Source: Cycas panzhihuaensis (taxonomy: Eukaryota; Cycadophyta). Taken from it: a stretch of DNA of 64,000 nt. Location of the stretch: the NCBI GenBank assembly GCA_023213395.1, contig CM041465.1:26853741-26917740 (forward strand), in the 5' to 3' direction. A program made the translations under genes and the position numbers. The stretch's first letter is position 1. Each line of letters starts with the position of its first letter. The notes under the pieces are model-generated. The model did no database searches and was not told where the DNA came from. It saw nothing but the letters and a program-made list of their open reading frames with translations. Shown here piece after piece: positions 1 through 11,030 of the stretch.

Positions 1-2
1 AT

Positions 3-89
3 ATCCCTCGGGCCCTCAACGTTGAGGCAGATAGTCTCGTTCGCCTCATCCTTGAGTGTCACCTTCCTCTCCTTGCTGACCGTCCCTGA
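3..89 (+). pseudogene. G1: C-terminal end of second RNase H domain of a Tat-like gypsy pol
   Basis: The window opens inside the last ~28 codons of a gypsy polyprotein. The frame starting at base 3 reads IPRALNVEADSLVRLIL and ends at the TGA at 87-89. This is the typical C-terminal helix of the RNase HI fold (RVT_3 type), which in other plant elements follows the gypsy RNase H. The same tail, followed by a stop, occurs on the minus strand in G6 (stop at 55371) and G5 (stop at 52052), so the end of the protein is shared by three copies. The domain itself lies outside the window to the left. Confident as a domain call; lineage (Tat-like) is inferred. Confidence 0.75.
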
Positions 90-500
90 GGCTTGTCTGG
101 CCCCCCTGTCGCCCAAGCCCCAGGTCGTCTTACACTTTGCTTTGCGACCCATTCGACTCCTCAAACACAGGCGCTAATGAGGTAAAACTATGGCGCCTAC
201 CCTTTGCTTACTCTTTACTTGATTATGCATATCCTTCTGCATCTTTTATGGTGGGGGTAGCCCCCTCACCTTTCTCTTTTTTCCAGTCGGTTCCCAGGTG
301 GCTCATAGGTAGCCCCTATGTTGTCTCCACCGCTACTTTCATATCCACGCGTTCCACCACGACACTTACCGGCACCCTTACCTACTGTTATGATCTTGAT
401 TGATATATCTATATACATATATGCTACTGATAGTTATGTTGCTAGCATTCACCGTCACACCAGGCTTTCGAGCGGTGAGGCTCTACTGCCAAGGGGGCAG
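90..500 (+). other. G1: 3' untranslated region ending in polypurine tract
   Basis: About 410 bases separate the pol stop from the LTR. No conserved reading frame is seen; short ORFs here are chance. The stretch aligns by eye with the minus-strand copy at 54973-55370. It ends with the purine-rich AAGGGGGCAG (491-500) directly before the TG of the LTR, which is the expected plus-strand primer for reverse transcription. The same tract is present, inverted, before the LTRs of G6 and G5. Confidence 0.65.
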
Positions 501-3207
501 TGTTTCCTGGCTTCTAGGAATGGATACGGAATTACTGACTCAGGTAAGTGTAGGTATGTTTCTCACTTTGTCATCGCTTCCTTTTGATGAGTGTTTGCTT
601 GCACGTCTGCATGTCTGTGACCTTGTAGACGATTTTGTCTTCGTTTACACTTATTTAGCCTATGACGACTATAGCAGGGGCACACTCCTAGTAAGTGTGG
701 CACCCTGGTGGCCACTCCACTTCCCACATTCTGCCCTCCTCGCTCCAATATCCACTTGGCTTGCGCCACCTCTGCCCGTGTGATGACCCGTCATTGTTTG
801 GTTGACTTGCACACCGTTTGAGGCCTATTTTTGCTCTTTTGGACCCGTTTGTTGGCTTGTTTACCACCGGGTAGGTGTCTTAGCCCCCTATTGGCCCTTT
901 TTGTCATTCGCCCACACCCTAGACTGGCTGGCCGGGCCTGGTTTTGCCTCCGGGTGAATACCGCCATGATTTTCATGATCTGCCAAAAATGCGGTATCGC
1001 AGTTGTCTTGGGATGACTGTTCTAATTTATTTTTTAAAATCTGCCATGGTAATTTCGCATTTATTGCAAAACGGCCATGTGTCTCATGACTTAACTCACT
1101 GCCAACTGTGCCCTAATTGCTCACTTTAGGGTTTGGGTTGGGAACTTAAGTCATTATTTACTCATTTTTGAGAACTTTTGGCTCACTTTTTGGATTGCTC
1201 CTCAAGGAAACCACTCTGTGCTCTGCAATTCTCTGCTGCTACAGGACCTGCATCTCTCCTCCAGTGCCCAGCTCTCCTTTGGTGTGGCTAGGACATCTTC
1301 CTAGCCCCTCACACACCTTGGAGAGGGCCCCTTAGAGAGATCTCAGCGGATTCTTACCCCGGGCAACCATCAAGTGTTCTAAGTGCAGGTGTTCTTCCTC
1401 CAACTCCATTAGTAGGGTTCCAAGCCTACTGCACCATAGTTTTTGGGCTGATTTCTCAGCCTCTCCTTACCAGCCCTTGACTGAGGCAAGCGCCTCTCCT
1501 CTTCCTCTTAGGTAATCATTGATTTGGGTTATTTTTCTTATGCAATTGATGCCCTATCTTGCTTGTCTCTTTGCTTGTCTTTTAGAAGGTTGTTTTCCTC
1601 TTTATATTGGACTATTTTACTCCTGTTATTAGTGCCTTCTTACCTATGTTTGTTGCTCAAGGCAGTGGCAAAGAGGGTTGACATAGGGTTTGGGAGAGAG
1701 CTGGGTAGATTCCGTACCACCTTCCATGCTCCTCAAGCTGCATTTAGCCCCCCAAACCTTCCCTCTTGCCTCGTGCTGTCCTTGGCACTCAAACAAGGGT
1801 TTGTTGGGCCTCCCTTAGCCACTGAAATCAACACTATCACACATTGCAGTGGTAATTTGAGGGCTTGTGCTTAGGTCCAGGCAACTCACATAAGTCCTGA
1901 CCGCTTATTCTTTGCCCAACTCTTTTCCCGGCGGCCCGGTTTGCTCTTCATAGCATCTCGGCTTGCCGTAGGTCTTCTTTGGCTCCTCTCAACTCCCTTG
2001 CTACTATTTCCAACCATCCTTCTTGGCCTTGCCCTTGCTGCCTTGTGGCCTTGGTAGGAGGTTAGGGTTGTTCTTTGCAGGAGGTGGGCCACTCCAAGAC
2101 TTACTGGTTACTTTCCATTTGCTTTGGTTATCCTCCTTTACATATTGTCATCATTCTGTTGATTCTAACTTATACGTGTTTAAGTTTATATTTATTTTGC
2201 ATAGACATGTATTGTTAGGATCTTGCCATTGCATGTTAGTACCCTTTCTTCAGAAAGGGGGAGGTTGTCGTTTGCTTGCAGGTTCTTGGAGAGCACAAAG
2301 GACCTTTCTCTATTTGTCCCTTTGCCGGTAAGTGCTTCCATGCATATTGTACTTTCATACCCTATTTATTGCTAGTATTTGGTCTCTTTCTTTCCTTGGT
2401 TTTGTACTTTAGTATTTTTGGGGGGAAGGTAAGGGAGCCCCTCATTCAATCCGTTGCAACGCTTCATGACCGCCGCACCTTATGGAGTAGTCTTGGGTGT
2501 CCCTTGAGAGCACTATCATCATGACACGCTTCCGTTCTGGGTACACGCTTTCACTCCACCCTATCACCTTTTCCTTTTGATTTTCCTTTACATAAGTAGT
2601 AATTAACTGATTGGAAATCAAAAGGGAAAATCAACTTTGCTTTTGGTTCATACTTTATTTGCTTTGTTGCATGCACCTTCTCTACCCATAGGAAAAGGTC
2701 TTAGGAAACCCTCCTTTTCACCTTTTCCCTCCATTTGCCATGCTAGCTCCCTTCTCTCTTTATCATCTACGCATTTGGTTAGCTGGCTTAGGCATACCTT
2801 GACCCACCTCCTTGGGTCATCCCTCTTACTTTCTCTTGGTTCCCTGTTTAGCCGGATAACCAAGGTGACCCTGTCCATAGGCCAACCGCTTGCTTGTCCT
2901 TCCTTATTTCCTGTCCTTTTAGGGAAACCCTCGAAGGTTCCTTTCCATCCCCTTCCGGCCATCCAAGGATGGGAGGATCCTTCCCTTAGGTCAACCCAGG
3001 CTAACCCTATGCCTCCTCACCTCTTGTTCGAAGTGGGGGATAACCCTTTGGTAGCTATATTCCATTGCAGGTCCTGAACTCGCGCTCTAGTGCATAGGGC
3101 ACCCTACGTGGTATTTACCCTACTTATAGGTCTCTTTCTCGATCATATTATCACCCGCTCTTACCATACCTATTTAGTTAGGTAGCTATCCCATAGACGT
3201 GCGTCCA
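501..3207 (+). repeat. G1: 3' LTR (about 2.7 kb) of the Tat-like family
   Basis: The LTR starts TGTTTCCTGG directly after the polypurine tract and ends near GCGTCCA at 3207, the point where the related LTRs at 5244 and 10773 also end. It can be followed base by base against 8004-10773 in many blocks, for example around 3065-3110 versus 10627-10672 and the GAAGGTAAGG block at 2425. Short ORFs inside (for example 2637-3077) have no family resemblance and I treat them as chance. The TATA box seen in the sister LTRs is degraded here (near 1150). Because the pol end precedes it, this is a 3' LTR; the sequence after it belongs to another copy (G2). Confidence 0.7.
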
Positions 3208-5244
3208 ACTTCCACCATAGTTTCTTATCCCCAAGTGGGTAAGATTCACCCATAACTTGTTTGTAATAGAAAATATTGTTATTCTTGCTTTGATTTTCAT
3301 TATTTACCATGTATTTTTCTTGATATTTTGGATTAGAGTTAACAATCCACACTCTTAGCTAAATGTACATAGAAAATCTTGAAGGGAACCATCCTTTTAT
3401 AGATTACATAGCTTCTATCATCAATTTGAAGCCTTGGTGAAGTGCATGAATAGAGCATTGATTGGTTAGAGGAGCTTTGGAAAGGGAAATAAGCCTAAGT
3501 TTTGATTGTTGGACCCCCCTTTCCATAGGGTAATCCCCTTCTAACACCACAAGATGCCCTATTTCATGGTGCATGCACATCCTCCACCAATACAACATCT
3601 TCTAGCTATTCAATATCCCACCTTTATCTTTGATTTTTGCCCTAAAAAACTCATAAAACTAGGTGACACCCCTTGCCATTAGAGAGACCATTACTATATA
3701 AGGGGTCATTCCATTCTGAGGCACCACCCCCCTCTCCATTCCTATTTTCTCTTATTTTTTTGCATATTGAGATTTTGAGAAGGAGTGAAATAACATTTGG
3801 TTTTGTTTCTTAGTTTAAAAAGGAGTAACAAATATGTTGGAAACATTTACATAGATATATCTATATAGCATATGTTGCTTGCAGGTAGGTTTCTTGCTTT
3901 TGGTTTGTAGGTGGAAGACCAACTCTTACTTGTAAGGTGGCATTCATTGTAAGGTAACATCAATTTATGTTTGGGCATAATATTTAGTGTTCATTTTTGT
4001 TTTATTATTTCTTTCCTTTCCTTTCACTTTTTTGCAACTTTGCACTTGAACTTAGAGAAGGTAAGGAAGCTCCTTCTTATCTTCAACAACTTTTGCAGCA
4101 ACAAGGGAGCTTGTGCTATCTACAAGAGAGAAGTATGGGAAGGAGCTATGACAAAGTCATCACCAAACATAATAAATCGAGTGCACTCCTCCTAAACCCA
4201 TTCTCCCTTTGTTTGTTTCCTCTCAAGTTTATTTATTGATTATTTACAACAAAAGTGAAAGGCTTATTTTGTATATAACATACTCTTGATATTTGAAAGG
4301 AAATATACATACATGCATTCACACCCTTCCTTCTTCTTTATGAAAAGAGCATAGTAGGGAAAGGTTGTTTCTCTTGCTTATGCATGCATGTTGCATTTGA
4401 GAAATAAAGATACAACACTAATTAAGAAGCATTTATTCCCTTTCTGTTTACATTGAAAAGAAGATATTACATAAACATTGTACCCTCCTTATCATTTTGT
4501 ATATGCATATGCATGAAGAAACAAAGCTAGAGAACATAGTATGATTGAATTACACTCTTCTTTTACATAGAAAAGAAACATAGTTGAAAAGGAAATGTTG
4601 CATAAATTTATTCACTTTGTCTCCCCTTTTTGCATCTCTTAATGAGATTTCTTTTAATAAAAAGAAAAAGAGAGTGAGCTGAAAAGTGAGTGATCATGAT
4701 TTGTATTCATTGTTAAAATAAGAATTTATTTTGCAAACCATACACCTCTATTTTTCATAATAATTTATATCTCAAAACAAAAGGAGAAACAACATTACCT
4801 CCTTTCTCAACCAAATAAAACCATAAATAAAACCTTGCATCATAACCTAAACCCTAAAGGTAACCCTTAAGGTAAACACAAAGAACCCAAAAACTTTTGT
4901 TTCATACTTTGTTTCCCATCCATACCTCATTTCCCTTTTCTAAAATGAAGTCCTTATCTCTTCCCTTCCAAACAAGGATAGGTCAACCTCACTTAGGCTA
5001 CTTGATAACCCAGGGATATTACTCTTTTAACCATCTAAACTTAGCACCTCATCTCATCATTCTTAACACTTCAAAGTAGATAGGGGAATGCATGTTGTTG
5101 CAGGTCCTTGAACCTATGTTTTGGCAATAAAACACCCTTTGACAGTAATCTAATCCTCTTTTATACCTCTAGATCCTTGTTCATCGACCCTAGTACCTAA
5201 CTAGAGTGTTGTATTCTTAGTGACCCGCAAGAGGTGCACTTCCA
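3208..5244 (+). repeat. G2: 3' portion of a 5' LTR, interrupted by G1
   Basis: AT-rich DNA that shares landmarks with the LTR of G3. These are an A/T block with ATATAGC (about 3855-3880), the GAGAAGGTAAGG block (4055-4066), TTGCAGGTCCTTGAAC (5098-5113) and the terminal GGTGCACTTCCA at 5244. Upstream of about 3700 the match to the other LTRs fades; a TATATAAG motif lies near 3695. The simplest reading is that G1 inserted into the 5' LTR of G2, so the first part of this LTR lies to the left of the window. No gene is seen in this stretch. Confidence 0.5.
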
Positions 5245-5265
5245 CTAGTGACTATATTGGGGAAC
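5245..5265 (+). promoter_or_regulatory. G2: probable primer binding site
   Basis: CTAGTGACTATATTGGGGAA begins at the LTR end and corresponds to TTGGTGACCATACTAGGGAC at 10774 in G3. The position and the trailing GGGGA resemble primer sites of plant Tat/Athila elements, but the bases are too mutated to name the tRNA. Confidence 0.35.
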
Positions 5266-5504
5266 TACCAGTAAGGAAACCTTAGCATCCCTTCAGTTTT
5301 CTTACACTAGCCCCATCTACTCCTTGATATCTTGTTATTGTGTTCGATAATCCCAACACCCAATCCTAAAGCTAATCTTTTTCCTTTCATAGTCCCTTGG
5401 GTAGGGCATGAATGCAATGTTTCTCTCATCACTTATGTAGTCTCCTTCCTATGGAAGAAGAGCCCCTTTATTCTTCTATTACAGCATCTGAACTAGGGTC
5501 CTTG

Positions 5505-8003
5505 ATGGAAGGATATCCATCGTATTAGGTATATCACTCTTATACTCTTGATTCCCATCCATAAATGTCTTATCTTCTTCAAGACCCTACTCAAGAAGGA
5601 AAAGACCCTATTTATTATCTGGATGACTAAACACATATGGATTTCCACCTATATCCTACAAATGATATAGGGGGGCCCTTTTCTATGTATCACTCTCATC
5701 CTAATGAGAAGACCCATGATGACCAACCTTCAGGTTTTGCTCAATATGAGGAGCCTTCCACCTCATATGAGTAAGTGAGAGCTTCTCTCATGGATGTGGT
5801 AGAAGCATTAAGGTAGTAAGTGCCTAACAACCTTCGAAGTAGCAAGTGCCTAACTACCTTCGAAGTGGTTGGAACACTTCCTTTAAAGCAGTATCTTGCC
5901 TTCTTTTACTTCTATTCCACTAGCTTCATCCCATCCTATGTCCTCTTTGACAATAGGATCCATTCCTATAGTCCCTCCTCCTATGAGTATTCATTTACCC
6001 TAAGGGACACTTTAGGGTATGCTAATCTCCTAAATAGGGCTAAGCATGCCTCCACTTACCCAAGTGATTATGTTGCAATCAATTGTAGCCCATACCTTTT
6101 CCGGTATACCCTGAGTACCTTTGCACTCTCATCCTTCTGGTCATGGAGGATCCATCTCTATGTGCCCTTATCTACAACATGTGGACTTGTTACTCTACGT
6201 GCCCCCAGGCTATACATCTCAACCTTAGGGGCATGGAGGGCCTAACCCTCTTCCAACTTATAGGGTGGATCTGCTCTATCCCTTTAGGGTCACACCTCTC
6301 ATGGGTAGACCATATAGACAAAACTCCATTTCTTACCCTGCACTATCTTCTTCATGTATGACTTCATATATGGCTCCTTTGTAAGGGGGATCTATTCCCC
6401 CTCCTATCCCTCATTCTTATGTACCAATTCCTTAGGGCACATACCTACCTACCACTACTATGCATGTGGTGCACCCTCATAGTAGGATGAGACCCTCTCA
6501 CCCATCTTCCTATGCAATCTACCCACAAATAGAGATGGGCCCTTCTTACCAAAATGGTGGGAACCCTTATGGCCCCTATGCTCAACTATCTTATCCTTGT
6601 TATAGTGGGACGAGGTACCTATATCCATCCCTCTTTATTCCTCAAGTTGATCCCCTAGCTCAACTAAGAGCCCATCCCTTCATTGACTACCAATTGACTC
6701 CCCTTTTTATTGAGGCTCTTAGGACTAACTTACCACCTCATCCTCCCAAAGTGCCTAAGTTTGATGAGACTTTGTTACAGGACTTGACTAAGAATGTTAG
6801 AGGCTTTGCCATGGTATACATTGATTACTAGGTCTATGATCACATTTTGATGAAATTATTTCCAAGGTCCTTATAGGGAGATGCCCTAAAATGGTTTACT
6901 ACCTCCCTACTCACTTGATTTATACCTTCTAATAATCAGTAGACAAATTCATCAACTATTTTAATGTAGCTCATCCTTTTGAAAGTGGGGTCAAAGCCCT
7001 GCTCTCCCTTAAACAAAGTTACAATGAACTTAATCGTGACTTTGTTAATCATTTCCACAATCTCCTTCATTCCTCCAAGGCTACTTTGCTTGAGGAATTG
7101 AAGTGAGACTTATTGGTTAGTGCCCTTTGCCTTGAGGTCCACGTTGAAGTCGTTAAGATGGGGGTGACTACTTATGACTCCATTGTAGCTAAATTCTTAG
7201 CATTGGAAGTAATTAAGATCTAAGCCAACCTAAAAAAGCCCCCTAGGTAGTCATAATATCATGAGGTAGCCTCTCTTTTACATGACCAAAGAAACTAACA
7301 ATAACCCCAAAGTCCTTTATCAACATGACTGACAAGAGTTTGGACCCTTTAGCCTCAATCGTACATTCTTTCAAATATATGATTAAAAAGCTTAAGCTCC
7401 AACCTATCAAATCCTCTTTAGAGTCACATAAACCTATCCATCAGACCTCCTACACCATGCCACCTAAAGGTGGGAATACCTAGACTTCTCAGGGAGGGAA
7501 GGCAAGACCTCCCCCTAAGAAGAAGTGGTGTTCTATGCATGGGAGTGTCTCCATGAGGACTCACAATATTGGATGTAACATCCTGAGCTTACACTATGTC
7601 ACGATGCCTCTATCAAAAGGGCTTTAGAGCTTAATCTAGACCAACCTATTCATAGGGATCCTTTCCCCAACCGTGGGGAATAGGACTAATCCACTTAAAA
7701 TAAGAGTGCGAGGAATAAGGGATGATCTCCTAATCCTTATTCTAACCAAGCGAAGGGGAAGGGGTCAAGGGAGCTATCCTCTATGCCAAGCCCTTGATCT
7801 CAATATCCCTCATCCTCTCACACAAAAATAAGGGGAAGAAAGTGATCCAAATGCTTGAAACCACCACCTTGTACCCAATTATAAGGTCTCAAGTAACAAA
7901 GGAGGCCACCAAAGCCTCCACCTCTCAATGAAACCCTTCCATGGGTAATCCACCTACAAAGGTCCTTGTGGTTTCCAAAACCATTCCCATTTGCTTATGA
8001 TAC
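5505..8003 (+). pseudogene. G2: degenerate gag, cut at the start of the protease region by G3
   Basis: The ATG at 5505 opens MEGYPS, the same start as gag of G3 at 11031. The N-terminal part is low-complexity and rich in Pro, Ser and Tyr. The conserved gag core begins near 6670 (FIDYQLTPLFIEALRTNLPP) and continues with KLFPRSL and GDALKWF near 6850-6900. It goes on with EELK and EVHVEVVKMG near 7100-7160. Many in-frame stops and frame changes make it a dead copy. Around 7500-7580 a Cys/His cluster remains (KKKWCSMHG). The sequence stops at about 8003, where the LTR of G3 begins. A 26-bp tandem duplication sits at 5813-5864. Confidence 0.6.
5813..5864 (+). repeat. 26-bp tandem duplication in G2 gag
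   Basis: GTAGTAAGTGCCTAACAACC... and GTAGCAAGTGCCTAACTACC... lie head to tail (5813-5838 and 5839-5864) with two differences. The sister gag in G3 has no such duplication, so it arose in this copy. Confidence 0.75.
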
Positions 8004-10773
8004 TATTTCTCGGCTACTAGGAATGGATACGGACAGGTCGACTTAGGTGAGCTCAGGTGTGCTTCTTCCTTTTCACTTCTATTGTTTCTTTGGAAAGGTT
8101 GACAGAAGCACTACCTCATTGCATGATTGCTTGCCTCATTTGCATGATCACTTTGTATCTGTTGCCTAGTCATTCTGCTTGTCATATTGTGAGCCTATGA
8201 CGACCCAGTGGGACCGACCTTTTCGCAAGGTAGGCATCCTCCATGGAACTTTATAACCCTTCGTGCTACCTCCACACCGCTTCAAACCTCATTTGATTTG
8301 TATGACCCACTCGTGCCTTGATTTTGAGCTCCTATCACCTTGTTTCTGGAACCTTTAGCCTTTGATGCCTCTTTTGGCCTTGTTCTTATAACTTCTAGAC
8401 TGTCCTAGCCACCTAGACAGGAGGGCCAACCCCTCCCAGGCCTGCCACATCACCTCCTAAGGCTCCTGGAACCTAGATTATTGCCATTTTGGCTTTCTGG
8501 TCCCGTACTGCTGTAAACTTAGTGGTACCACAAAGTTTACCATGGTGTGACTGTTGCAAGTTATTTTTTTAAACTACCATGGTAATTCTCGCTTTTCTCG
8601 CAGAATCGCCACATGTCCTTACATCCACCTCAGCCCTATTCGTTCCCTATTCACTTGTTTAGGGTTGGGGTGGTTATAAATCCAAAAACCATCATCATTT
8701 TACCTCTCTTGGATCATTTTTGGCTCTTCAACATAACTATTTCCTGTTGTAAGTTCTGCTCCTTCTTTCTTCCTTCCACAGGTGCATGGGCATGCCTGCA
8801 TTTCCTGTAACTCTAGCCCAGGATCTGTCTGTAATGGCCCTTCTCTGTGGTATGAAGCTTCTCTTTAGGTGTTCTCAAGCAAGTTTGGGCGTGTTTCTCT
8901 TCCAACTCACCCCAGCAAGTGTCTCTTTCAGCTACCTCTTAGGATATCTCTTGCAAAACCTTGCAGGGACCCTCCTCTCCGCTAGTTGTAGGGGCAAGCC
9001 TACCCTATATTCAACTCAGCATGTTCTCTAGACCCTTTTTCAGGATTTATGGTATGTTATCTCTATGTTAGCACTCATTTCCTAGTTTGCTTGCTTGCTT
9101 TTTTCATAGTTGACTATAGCAAACACTGTTTCCATTGAGTTTGGCCTGTTATTTCTAGGTTTTTACCTTTCCTCTGCTAGTTTTCTTTAAGGAAGTAGCA
9201 GGAGAAGATCTATAAAGGTTGGGTGAAGAGAGTAAGGTAGGGGCAGACCCCCACTTAGACCTACTCTCTAAGGACAACCCCCTTCCCACCTTTCTTCTCT
9301 TACTCCCATGCTTCTCTTGGGTTAATTAGGAGTAGGTGAGCCTTAGGCATGCACTGGATTATCAGTGTATACAGCCCTTGTTGCGCTAATTCCAAGCTTG
9401 CATGCTTCCTATTTAGACCCTCATCATGTCCCTAATGTTGCTTGGTATCTCTTGAAAGCCTTGGTAGGGGTTTGTGCACTAGATTGCTGCCCATAACAAC
9501 TCTGTACCTTGACATCTCTCCAATGCTTTGCTACACTTATCCTCATGCTTCTCAGCTATCATAAGTTGTTGTTTACCCTTATATTATTGTGCTAAAAGGT
9601 TGTGTGGAGAACCTAGCAGAGGGTTTAGCCATCCTGAGGCTTCCCTTCACCCTGTCTTACTTGATGTTCATGTTTGCTTGAGGGAAGATTTGGAGTTATT
9701 TACAGCAGTTATTTTTCCTAACTTGACATAACTCTTTGACATATAGATCATATACACTTGCATATATATATAGCTCCTTTTTGCAGCCCCCTTCTTGGAA
9801 AGGATAAATTCTTGTATGTGCAAGTTGGAGCAATTTTGCGTGAAAGAAAAAAGTCTCCAAATCTAGATACACTTCGTCTTCTTTTCCTTTCTTTCATTGC
9901 ATTCACTTCATTTTGTTCTAATTTCTTTTCACAAGGGGAAGGTAAGGAAGCCCCTTTTTCTGCATCGATCTTCGTCATACATTCGTCAGCTAGCAAGAGG
10001 GCATGTGTTGCACATGGGTGAGGTCTCCAGTCAGCCGCTACATCTCCCATCGGCCACTACACCACCCAGGTACGCACATCTTTTTCCTTACCCTCCTATT
10101 TCCCTTTTTGCTTTCATTTAAATCTATGTTCTAGCTAAATAGACCACATGCAAGTAAAAGGTTAAATGGTGTTGATTGTTTGCACTTATATGTCATATGC
10201 TTGACTCATATAGGAAAAGGATGTTATAGGAACCCCCCTTTTCCTCTTCCTTTTCCTATCATCCTAAACATCCCCTTAGGTGCATTCCATTTAGTGTTGT
10301 TTGCTTGCACACATAACACTTGTCTTCTTTTTCCTTTTGCCCCTTAGCTATTAAAGGAAGCCTTGGCTTAAAGTGCCACTCTCTCCCTCTCTTGGTTCTA
10401 TTTGCATTGACCAAATAGCCTAGGGGGATCCGCTTACATCATAGGTCTTCACCTACCCCATTCGTATACTTTTCCCTTTGTTATAGGGAAACCCTTTGAG
10501 GATTCCTCTCTTTCCCTTCCGTCCATCCAAGGGTGGGAGGACCTTCCTCTCAAGACCATCTAGGCTACCCCCTATATGCACTCTCTCTTCTATATTGAGG
10601 GCTACTCTAAGGTAGTTGGGTGTCATTCGCAGGTCTTGAACTCGTGCTCCTGCGCACAGGGCACCCTGCGTGGTACTTTCTTTGCTTGTAGGTTTTCGCC
10701 CATACCTTTGACATCATCGTTGACTACCATTACTCCTATCGACCATAATGATTATCCTATAGACACGCATCCA
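8004..10773 (+). repeat. G3: 5' LTR, 2.77 kb
   Basis: It starts TATTTCTCGG (TG lost by G-to-A) at the point matching the TG of G1 at 501, and ends GCATCCA directly before the primer site. Recognisable parts are a near-perfect 28-bp palindrome at 8513-8540, a TACCATGGTA palindrome at 8575-8584 and a TATAAAT box at 8675-8681. Downstream come an intron-like donor AAG/GTAAGG at 9941/9942 and acceptor GCAG/GTC at 10632. The U3/R border should lie about 30 bases after the TATA box. ORFs inside (8613-8810, 8786-9031, 9528-9731, 9758-10121) have no recognisable domains. Confidence 0.75.
8675..8681 (+). promoter_or_regulatory. TATA box of the G3 LTR
   Basis: TATAAAT followed by CCAAAAACCATCATCATTTT. 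The same TATA-plus-AAAAACC context is found in the minus-strand LTRs of G6 (54285-54291) and G5 (50556-50563), which supports it as the real core promoter of the family. Confidence 0.55.
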
Positions 10774-10793
10774 TTGGTGACCATACTAGGGAC
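10774..10793 (+). promoter_or_regulatory. G3: probable primer binding site
   Basis: TTGGTGACCATACTAGGGAC directly follows the LTR end. The TTGG start and GGGAC end fit a tRNA 3'-end complement of the Tat/Athila kind, but I cannot assign the tRNA by eye. Confidence 0.45.
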
Positions 10794-11030
10794 CTACTAG
10801 TAATGGAGTTAGTTCCTATTCCCTTCCTGTTGGTACTACTACCTTTTTAGTAGTCTCCACTTATCTTTTTCATTGGGTAGTCCCCAACACATCCCTTACA
10901 TCTCTTTTTCCTCTTCTAACGTGTTGGCAAGTTTTGTATGTGACACTTCTTACGTTGCTAACGTGGTTTGCCTCCTTTGTTAGGAGACCTTACATATCAT
11001 CTTCTTTCATCATCAGATTCTGATTTGACC

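Noticed and set aside
2637-3077. Plus-strand ORF of 146 codons
   Set aside because: It lies inside the G1 LTR, is not open in the sister LTRs, and shows no domain.
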